Assembly: GCF_010384365.1 (NCBI RefSeq)
Contig: NZ_CP048397.1
Coordinates: forward strand, 3,286,001 to 3,350,000
DNA: 64,000 nucleotides
Source of the DNA: Streptomyces sp. S4.7
GTDB lineage: Bacteria > Actinomycetota > Actinomycetes > Streptomycetales > Streptomycetaceae
Reading direction: 5' to 3'
The position numbers and the translations under genes were made by a program. Positions within the stretch are counted from its first letter, which is position 1; every line of letters begins with the position of its first letter. Positions 58,561-64,000 of the stretch are shown here, one piece after another. The notes below the pieces were generated by a model. It was not told the origin of the DNA, did not search any database, and saw only the letters and a list, made by a program, of their open reading frames with translations.

Positions 58561-58998
58561 ATGCGCCGCCATCTCCGCAAGGCCGCCCACACCACCTGGA
58601 CCCGGGTCAGGACCGCCCCCGGCACCTGGCTCTGCCTCGCGGCCGTCGCCGCGCACATCGGTGCCACCCTCGTCAGCGAAGGCATCCTCAACTGGGCCGT
58701 CCAGCACGGCCGCACGCACCAAGCCGCCGCGCGCACCCTCGACGTGGGAGGCGGCTACGCCCTCTCGGGCGTAGCCGCCGCCCTCACCTACCGGATCACC
58801 CCGCACTGGCGACCTCCGTACGTAGGAGCCGTTTTCATCATCTACGGCGTCCCGCTCATCGCCGGGCCGGACTTCACCGACATCGGCCACGTCACCGCCG
58901 TCCTCATCGGCCTCGCCTGCTACCCCCTCCCCCGGGGTCGCCCCCGTACCCCGAACCTGGACACAGGCACGGAAAGCGGTGTACGAACACCGTCATGA
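58561..58998 (+). CDS. Rhomboid-like membrane protein, apparently shortened
   Basis: 145 aa. Three to four helices are seen: WLCLAAVAAHIGATLVSEGIL, LDVGGGYALSGVAAALTYRI, YVGAVFIIYGVPLIAGPDF and HVTAVLIGLACYPLPRG. The C-terminal part matches Streptomyces rhomboid-like proteins as I remember them, which have two further helices between APGTW and AAHIGAT. The two parts are joined directly here, so an internal deletion is suspected. A classic rhomboid Ser/His dyad is not evident. The ATGA stop/start overlaps the next gene. Confidence 0.65.
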   Translation: MRRHLRKAAHTTWTRVRTAPGTWLCLAAVAAHIGATLVSEGILNWAVQHGRTHQAAARTLDVGGGYALSGVAAALTYRITPHWRPPYVGAVFIIYGVPLIAGPDFTDIGHVTAVLIGLACYPLPRGRPRTPNLDTGTESGVRTPS

Positions 58999-60389
58999 GC
59001 AGCACCACCAACGGCGGCATCTCCTTCTGGTACGCCCAGGACGGCATACCCGCGCCCCGCGAACCCCTCCCCGGCGACGCGACGGCCGACGTCTGCATCG
59101 TCGGCGGCGGCTTCACCGGCCTGTGGACGGCCTACTACCTGAAGAAGGCCGTGCCCTTCCTCAACATCACCGTCCTGGAAGGCAGGTTCTGCGGATACGG
59201 CGCCTCCGGGCGCAACGGCGGCTGGCTCTACAACGGCATCGCCGGACGCGCCGCGTACGCCCTCAAGCACGGCCACGACGCCGCCGTACGCCTCCAGCAG
59301 GCCATGAACGACACCGTGGCCGAGGTCGTACGCGTCGCCGCCCACGAGACGATCGACGCCGACATCCACCAGGGCGGCGTCCTCGAAGTCGCGTACACAC
59401 CGGCACAGCTCGCCCGCCTCAAGGACTTCCACACCACCGAGATCGCCTTCGGCGAGACGGACCGCACCCTGCACGGCGCACGCGAGACCGCCGATCGCGT
59501 ACGGGTCACCGGCGCCGTCGGCTCCAGCTGGACCCCGCACGGCGCCCGGCTGCACCCCGTCAAACTCCTCAAGGGCCTCGCCGCCGCCGTAGAGGCGCTC
59601 GGCGTCACCATCCACGAATCGACGCCCGTCACGCAGATCAAGCCCAAACACGCGACCACCCCGTACGGCACCGTCCGCGCGCCCTACGTCCTGCGCTGCA
59701 CCGAGGGCTTCACCGCCGGCCTCAAGGGCCAGCGCCGCACCTGGCTCCCCATGAACTCCTCGATGATCGCCACCGAACCGCTGCCCGCCGCGGTGTGGGA
59801 CGCCATCGGCTGGGAAGGCCGCGAGACACTCGGCGACATGGCGCACGCCTACATGTACGCCCAGCGCACCGCCGACGACCGCATCGCGCTCGGCGGCCGG
59901 GGAGTCCCGTACCGCTACGGCTCCCGAACCGACAACGACGGCCGCACGCAACCCGCCACCGTCGCCACGCTGCGCGACATCCTGGTCCGCTTCTTCCCCA
60001 CCACGGCCGGCGTCCGCATCGACCACGCCTGGTCGGGCGTCCTCGGTGTCCCCCGCGACTGGTGCGCCACGGTCACCCTCGACCGCTCCACCGGCCTCGG
60101 CTGGGCGGGCGGCTACGTCGGCTCGGGAGTGGCCACGACCAACCTCGCGGCCCGCACCCTGCGCGACCTGATCCAACAGGACTCCGGCCAGGGCGGCCCC
60201 ACCGACCTCACGACCCTGCCCTGGGTCAACCACAAGGTCCGCAAATGGGAACCGGAACCCCTGCGCTGGCTGGGAGTCCACACCCTCTACGCGGCCTACC
60301 GCACGGCGGACCGCCAGGAGTCCACGGCCCGCACGACGACAACCCACCGCATCGCCCGCACGGCGAACCGCATCGCGGGCCGCCACTGA
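58995..60389 (+). CDS. FAD-dependent oxidoreductase (DadA/GlcD-like amino-acid oxidase family)
   Basis: 464 aa, ATG 58995 overlapping the upstream stop. FAD-binding GGGFTGLWTAYYLKK, a GYGASGRNGGWLYNG loop typical of DAO-family proteins, and a C-terminal GWAGGYVGSGVATTNLAARTL are visible. This branch includes gamma-glutamylputrescine oxidase-like proteins, which oxidise amines or amino acids to aldehydes and H2O2. The true substrate is unknown. Confidence 0.9.
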   Translation: MSSTTNGGISFWYAQDGIPAPREPLPGDATADVCIVGGGFTGLWTAYYLKKAVPFLNITVLEGRFCGYGASGRNGGWLYNGIAGRAAYALKHGHDAAVRLQQAMNDTVAEVVRVAAHETIDADIHQGGVLEVAYTPAQLARLKDFHTTEIAFGETDRTLHGARETADRVRVTGAVGSSWTPHGARLHPVKLLKGLAAAVEALGVTIHESTPVTQIKPKHATTPYGTVRAPYVLRCTEGFTAGLKGQRRTWLPMNSSMIATEPLPAAVWDAIGWEGRETLGDMAHAYMYAQRTADDRIALGGRGVPYRYGSRTDNDGRTQPATVATLRDILVRFFPTTAGVRIDHAWSGVLGVPRDWCATVTLDRSTGLGWAGGYVGSGVATTNLAARTLRDLIQQDSGQGGPTDLTTLPWVNHKVRKWEPEPLRWLGVHTLYAAYRTADRQESTARTTTTHRIARTANRIAGRH

Positions 60390-60434
60390 CCCCGACACCC
60401 CGAAGAGCCACGCCCCCGCCCCCCGATAAACCGA

Positions 60435-60465
60435 AAGGCCAGGTCACCGTGGACGACCTGGCCTT
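60435..60465 (+). terminator. Terminator after the FAD oxidoreductase gene
   Basis: AAGGCCAGGTC and GACCTGGCCTT form a perfect 11-bp stem with a 9-nt loop, ~45 bp downstream of the stop and just beyond the 3' end of the tRNA gene on the other strand; it can terminate both. Confidence 0.8.
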
Positions 60466-60471
60466 CCCCCG

Positions 60472-60545
60472 AGCCCCCTGTCGGATTCGAACCGACGACC
60501 TACGCATTACAAGTGCGTTGCTCTGGCCAGCTGAGCTAAGGAGGC
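60472..60545 (-). tRNA. tRNA-Thr (anticodon TGT)
   Basis: On the minus strand the 74-nt gene folds into a standard cloverleaf: acceptor GCCTCCT/AGGGGGC with one G-T pair, D arm GCTC-AGCTGGCCA-GAGC, anticodon stem ACGCA/TGCGT with loop CTTGTAA giving TGT, and T arm GTCGG-TTCGAAT-CCGAC. CCA is not encoded. Confidence 0.95.
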
Positions 60546-60609
60546 GTGCGGGGAAACTATAACCGGCACCGATCACGGGTCGGCCGGGAATTTCGTCGCG
60601 GCTCACCTA

Positions 60610-60638
60610 CTGACAGATCTTGAAACGCGGGGTAGCGT
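60610..60638 (+). promoter_or_regulatory. Promoter of msiK
   Basis: CTGACA (60610-60615) and TAGCGT (60633-60638) with a 17-bp spacer form a vegetative-type promoter. Its start (~60645) lies just before the dre-like site. Confidence 0.5.
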
Positions 60639-60655
60639 CACCTCAAGTTCATCCA

Positions 60656-60671
60656 GGTGGACTAGACCCAT
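60656..60671 (+). promoter_or_regulatory. dre-like site before msiK
   Basis: GGTGGACTAGACCCAT shares the TGG-CTAGACC core of the DasR site (about 12 of 16, allowing C or G at position 2). It lies ~80 bp before the msiK start and immediately after the predicted transcription start, suited to a roadblock-type repression. Confidence 0.65.
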
Positions 60672-60750
60672 CCTCCGCCACTCGGCGGAGGAGCCATTCC
60701 TTTACTCGGATCGTCCGGCACGTTCCTGCCGGTGAAGGGACCACATCACC

Positions 60751-61887
60751 ATGGCCACTGTTCAGTTCGACAAGGCGACCCGTGTGTACCCGGGTTCCAC
60801 CAAGCCCGCTGTCGATCAGCTTGAGCTCGACGTCGCCGACGGCGAGTTCCTCGTACTCGTCGGCCCTTCCGGCTGCGGCAAGTCGACCTCCCTGCGCATG
60901 CTCGCGGGTCTTGAGGACGTCAACGGCGGCGCCATCCGCATCGGTGACCGCGACGTCACGCACCTGCCGCCCAAGGACCGGGACATCGCGATGGTGTTCC
61001 AGAACTACGCGCTCTACCCGCACATGTCGGTCGCCGACAACATGGGCTTCGCGCTGAAGATCGCGGGCGTCAACAAGGCCGACATCCGTAAGAAGGTCGA
61101 AGAGGCCGCGAAGATCCTCGACCTCACCGAGTACCTGGACCGCAAGCCGAAGGCGCTCTCCGGTGGTCAGCGCCAGCGTGTGGCGATGGGTCGCGCGATC
61201 GTGCGTGAGCCGCAGGTGTTCCTCATGGACGAGCCGCTGTCGAACCTCGACGCCAAGCTCCGTGTGTCGACCCGTACGCAGATCGCCTCGCTCCAGCGCC
61301 GTCTGGGCATCACGACGGTGTACGTCACGCACGACCAGGTCGAGGCCATGACCATGGGTGACCGGGTCGCCGTCCTCAAGGACGGTCTGCTCCAGCAGGT
61401 GGACTCGCCGCGCAACATGTACGACCGTCCCGCCAACCTCTTCGTCGCCGGCTTCATCGGCTCCCCGGCCATGAACCTGGTCGAGGTCCCGATCACCGAC
61501 GGCGGCGTGAAGTTCGGCAACAGCGTCGTCCCGATCTCCCGCGAGGCGCTGTCCGCCGCGGCCGACCGCGGTGACAGCACCGTCACCGTCGGTGTCCGCC
61601 CGGAGCACTTCGACATCGTGGAGCAGGGCGGCGAGGTCGCGAAGACGCTGTCGAAGGACGCCGACGACGCGCCGGCCGGTCTGGCCGTCACCGTCAACGT
61701 CGTCGAGGAGCTCGGCGCCGACGGTTACGTCTACGGCGACGCGCAGGTCGGCGGCGAGCACAAGGACCTGGTGGTCCGCGTCAACGGCCGCGCCGTTCCC
61801 GAGAAGGGCGCCAAGCTGCACGTCGTGCCGCGTCCGGGCGAGACGCACGTCTTCGCCTCGTCCACGGGCGAGCGCCTCAGCGACTGA
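60751..61887 (+). CDS. msiK: MsiK, shared ATPase of CUT1 sugar ABC importers
   Basis: The 378-aa ATPase powers several Streptomyces sugar importers (cellobiose, maltose, chitobiose). Walker A GPSGCGKST, Q-loop MVFQNYALYPHM, signature LSGGQRQRVAMGRA, Walker B VFLMDEPLSNLDAKLR and switch His VYVTHDQVEAMTMGD are present. A C-terminal regulatory/OB-type domain (TVGVRPEHFDIVEQGG, VVEELGADGYVYGD) follows. It would energise transporters that use the sugar-binding lipoprotein at 39.5 kb, although no permeases are here. GAAGGGA precedes the ATG. Confidence 0.96.
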   Translation: MATVQFDKATRVYPGSTKPAVDQLELDVADGEFLVLVGPSGCGKSTSLRMLAGLEDVNGGAIRIGDRDVTHLPPKDRDIAMVFQNYALYPHMSVADNMGFALKIAGVNKADIRKKVEEAAKILDLTEYLDRKPKALSGGQRQRVAMGRAIVREPQVFLMDEPLSNLDAKLRVSTRTQIASLQRRLGITTVYVTHDQVEAMTMGDRVAVLKDGLLQQVDSPRNMYDRPANLFVAGFIGSPAMNLVEVPITDGGVKFGNSVVPISREALSAAADRGDSTVTVGVRPEHFDIVEQGGEVAKTLSKDADDAPAGLAVTVNVVEELGADGYVYGDAQVGGEHKDLVVRVNGRAVPEKGAKLHVVPRPGETHVFASSTGERLSD

Positions 61888-61920
61888 CCCCTCGGGGCGA
61901 CCGAACTGAAGAACGTACTT

Positions 61921-61950
61921 ACGGCCCCGCACCTCGGTGCGGGGCCGTTT
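61921..61950 (+). terminator. Terminator after msiK
   Basis: ACGGCCCCGCACC and GGTGCGGGGCCGT pair perfectly around a minimal loop, followed by TTTGCG, ~35 bp after the msiK stop. Confidence 0.85.
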
Positions 61951-62100
61951 GCGTATGCCGCCCGAGCGGACAAATACCCCGGAACACAGGCCATTTCGCA
62001 TCGCGTGCGTCAACACCCGATTCGAAAAGCCCAGTCGAACCATCCCTCGGCCGGGTGACTAAATGTCGCCAAATCATCACTGACCGCTACGCTCGCCTCC

Positions 62101-62523
62101 GTGACCCACACTGCCCGCCGAATCGGCCGAACTCTCGCCCTCGTACTGCCCGTCGTCCTCGTCCTCTCCGGAACCCTGGCGGTCGCGACCGTCCCGTGGG
62201 CGGCGAAGAACTCCGAGGCACAGATCCTCACCGCCTCCTCGGACAAGGCGTCCGTACGCGCCAAGTCCCGCGCCCCGCAGGACGTTCTCCGCGACAAGCT
62301 GCTCGTGGAGCTTCAGGAGAAGGACCCGGGGATCGCCCTGACCCACCTCCAGCGCCAGATCGAGGAGCGTCCCTCGCTCGCCAAGCACTGCATGTCCCTG
62401 GCCCGCGCGCTCGGCCGCGCCGCTGTCGCGCACTACGGACCCACCCGCGCGCAGTCGTTCTCCCGACCCGTGTGCGACACCTCGTTCGCCTACGGGGTCT
62501 CCCAGCAGACCGCGGGGCACTGA
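62101..62523 (+). CDS. Conserved small exported or membrane-anchored protein
   Basis: 140 aa from GTG 62101. One N-terminal hydrophobic helix (LALVLPVVLVLSGTLAVATV) serves as signal or anchor. The rest is charged and conserved-looking: VLRDKLLVELQEKDPGIALTHL, a KHCMSLARALGRAAV with Cys and a second Cys in RPVCDTSFAYG, likely a disulfide outside the cell. Function unknown. A -10-like TACGCT ends 6 bp before the GTG, so the message may be leaderless. Confidence 0.75.
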   Translation: MTHTARRIGRTLALVLPVVLVLSGTLAVATVPWAAKNSEAQILTASSDKASVRAKSRAPQDVLRDKLLVELQEKDPGIALTHLQRQIEERPSLAKHCMSLARALGRAAVAHYGPTRAQSFSRPVCDTSFAYGVSQQTAGH

Positions 62524-62561
62524 GCAGCGCCTCCCCGACCGCCCCGCCTATCGTTCACGGC

Positions 62562-63278
62562 ATGATGACGTTTCCGACGCAGGCCGTGGTCCTCGCGGGC
62601 GGCCAGGGATCGCGGCTGCGCCCGTACACCGACGACCGTCCGAAGCCGATGGTCGAGATCCCCGGGACGGGGACCCCGATCATCGGCCATCAACTTGCCT
62701 GGCTGGCCGCCGAGGGCGTCACGGACGCCGTCGTCTCGTGCGGCCATCTCGCCGAGGTGCTCCAGGAGTGGCTGGACTCGTCGCAACTCCCGCTGCGTGT
62801 CACGACCGTGGTGGAGAAGGAGCCGCTCGGCCGCGGCGGTGGTCTCAAGTACGCCGCCGCACGGCTGCCCGAGCCCGAGCACCCCTGGTACGCCACCAAC
62901 GGCGACATCTGGACGCGTTTCTCGCTGCGCGAGATGGCCGCGTTCCACGCCGAGCGCGATGCCACCGCGACGCTCGCCCTCGCCCGGCCGCGGATTCCCT
63001 GGGGGGCCGTGGAGACCGACGAGTTCGGCCATGTGCTGGACTTCATCGAGTCGCCGCCGTCGCCGTATCTGATCAACGCGGGTGTGTACGTGTTCTCGTC
63101 GGAGTTCGCGGGTCTGCTGCCCGACCGGGGCGACCACGAGCGGACGACCTTTCCCCGGCTGGCGCGCGAACGTCGGCTGGCGGGCTTCCCGCTGCCGCAG
63201 GGCGCGTACTGGCGGGCCATCGACACCGCGAAGGACCTCACCGAGGCGGCCAAGGAGCTGGCGACCGCCGCGCGTTGA
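62562..63278 (+). CDS. Nucleotidyltransferase (NDP-sugar pyrophosphorylase family)
   Basis: About 238 aa. The GT-A-like nucleotidyltransferase starts with AVVLAGGQGSRLRPYTDDRPKPMVEI, a full signature for binding NTP, and continues with PIIGHQLAWL, EKEPLGRGGGLKYAA, WYATNGDIWTRF with the metal Asp and INAGVYVFSSE. It resembles mannose-1-P guanylyltransferase/RfbA-type enzymes that make NDP-sugars for glycans, without the C-terminal hexapeptide domain. ATG 62562 or 62565 can start it. Confidence 0.9.
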   Translation: MMTFPTQAVVLAGGQGSRLRPYTDDRPKPMVEIPGTGTPIIGHQLAWLAAEGVTDAVVSCGHLAEVLQEWLDSSQLPLRVTTVVEKEPLGRGGGLKYAAARLPEPEHPWYATNGDIWTRFSLREMAAFHAERDATATLALARPRIPWGAVETDEFGHVLDFIESPPSPYLINAGVYVFSSEFAGLLPDRGDHERTTFPRLARERRLAGFPLPQGAYWRAIDTAKDLTEAAKELATAAR

Positions 63279-63478
63279 CGTTCCCCCGGCCGTTCCCCCG
63301 GTCTTTCCCGCTGAGTTCCCGTCGCCCCTCCCCCGGCCGCTCCCCCGGCCGCTTCCCTCGCGTTCGACGCCGGATGCCGGCGCGGCGCGCTCCTGGCGGG
63401 GCCTGACGGGCGCCGGGGCACCCTGTACACCCCTCGGAGCCGTACCGGGCGCCTCAGGCCCGCAGACGGGCGCACAGC

Positions 63479-63531
63479 ACACGTACGAGGGCGGCCACCC
63501 GATCCCGCCGGGTGGCCGCCCTCGTACGTGT
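63479..63531. terminator. Very long perfect hairpin terminator
   Basis: ACGTACGAGGGCGGCCACCC and its exact complement GGGTGGCCGCCCTCGTACGT flank GATCCCGCC; two more pairs extend the stem to 22 bp. It separates the convergent nucleotidyltransferase and low-complexity genes. Confidence 0.85.
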
Positions 63532-63552
63532 TCCGGTCGTCGCCGCGTCGCG

Positions 63553-64000
63553 TCAGCCGAGCAGGCCGCCGATCGGGTTCTTGGCGCCGCCACCGCCGCC
63601 GCCGGACGAGCCGCCCTCGCCGCCCGTGGTGCCGCCGCCGTCACCTCCGCCGCCCGTGGTGCCGCCACTGCCCGTCGAGCCGCCGCTCGTCGCGGGGCCC
63701 TGGCTGCTGGACGGCGGTGGTGCCTGCTGCTGTGACGTCTGCGGGGGGGCCTGGCCGGTGCCCTGGGACTGGCTGGGCTGCCCGCTCGCGCCGGTCCGGC
63801 CGGGCTCGCGGGCCGGGTTCCGGCCCGGCGTCGACTGCTCGGCCGCCGGACCGCTGGTCTGGCCGGCGGTCGGCGCGGCGCTGCCGCCGTTCTGCCGGGC
63901 CTCTCCGGTGGGCGAGCCCGACGCGCTGCTCTTGCCGGACTTCTGCGGGAGCGGCGAGCCGGGGAGCTGGTTGACCGGGTTGTTCGGTCCGGGCACGGTC
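63553..64000 (-). CDS. C-terminal part of a low-complexity Gly/Ser/Thr/Gln-rich protein (cut by window edge)
   Basis: The frame is open to the window edge; only 149 codons are seen. Composition is dominated by G, S, T, Q and P (PGPNNPVNQLPGSPLPQKSG, then many GG/SG repeats), ending AKNPIGGLLG. This looks like an extracellular or cytoplasmic disordered tail of a larger protein. No domain can be assigned. GTG 63996 is possible but the gene probably starts further right. Confidence 0.6.
   Translation of the reverse strand, partial: TVPGPNNPVNQLPGSPLPQKSGKSSASGSPTGEARQNGGSAAPTAGQTSGPAAEQSTPGRNPAREPGRTGASGQPSQSQGTGQAPPQTSQQQAPPPSSSQGPATSGGSTGSGGTTGGGGDGGGTTGGEGGSSGGGGGGAKNPIGGLLG

Noticed and set aside
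56955-60389. An open frame of more than 1,100 codons on the plus strand
   Set aside because: Only its last 464 codons are a real protein. The rest is antisense to GNAT and APH genes or out of frame with the rhomboid-like gene, and is Arg/Pro-rich, a typical GC-bias artefact.

Overview
The window is chromosomal DNA of a high-GC actinomycete, almost certainly a Streptomyces. GC is very high with strong third-position GC bias, GTG starts are common, intergenic gaps are short, and families typical of the genus are present (MsiK, TerD, ArfB, a CdgB-like GGDEF protein, DUF3263, DUF4031, an XPB-type helicase, HelD). Much of the right two thirds recalls, from memory, the Streptomyces coelicolor SCO43xx-SCO42xx core region: murR-murQ, groEL2, cold-shock protein, thrC, otsA/otsB, nagK-nagA, cdgB, terD, a SoxR-target oxidoreductase and msiK. 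That synteny was not checked against a database.

Layout. 1-1031: end of an iron-siderophore ABC importer. 1.4-10.9 kb: membrane and stress proteins, two XPB/Ssl2-type helicase genes, a VanZ-like protein with a lysine-rich tail, and a GT87-like mannosyltransferase. 11.2-17.7 kb: HelD, an lspA paralogue, CutC and a copper P-type ATPase with a CsoR-type operator. 17.7-22.5 kb: a broken secreted gene behind an elaborate control region, a YihY-HD fusion, an MFS exporter and a MerR regulator. 22.5-24.7 kb: murR-murQ. 24.7-29.8 kb: an accessory stretch with gene debris (DinB and Tat-signal remnants), an erythromycin-esterase-family protein, and a winged-helix/zinc-ribbon gene paired with a Uma2 gene. 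29.8-34 kb: groEL2 behind two tandem CIRCE-like elements, csp, cysO-like, thrC. 34-39 kb: gpgS, otsA, a decayed SDR gene, otsB. 39.5-45.2 kb: amino-sugar locus (sugar-binding lipoprotein, nagK, nagA, PfkB kinase, class II aldolase). 45-53 kb: CBM-like membrane protein, cdgB, flavin reductase, arfB, terD, M1 peptidase. 53-60.5 kb: pentapeptide protein, oxidoreductases (one with a SoxR box), APH, GNAT and tRNA-Thr. 60.6-64 kb: msiK, a secreted protein, a sugar nucleotidyltransferase and a low-complexity protein cut by the window edge.

The most coherent theme is amino-sugar and cell-wall recycling. DasR-like (dre) dyads lie before cutC, before the broken secreted gene, between the sugar-binding lipoprotein and nagK-nagA, and before msiK, the ATPase that energises several sugar importers. 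MurR/MurQ would recycle MurNAc-6-P. A second theme is small-scale decay: an SDR gene with three separate lesions, a DinB stub, a Tat stub, a frameshifted secreted gene, a shortened rhomboid-like gene and two reading frames that seem to have lost their stops. I did not find a defence island, CRISPR array, prophage or biosynthetic gene cluster. The best candidates for something undescribed are the winged-helix/zinc-ribbon + Uma2 pair with its structured leader, and the control region at 17.70-17.83 kb.
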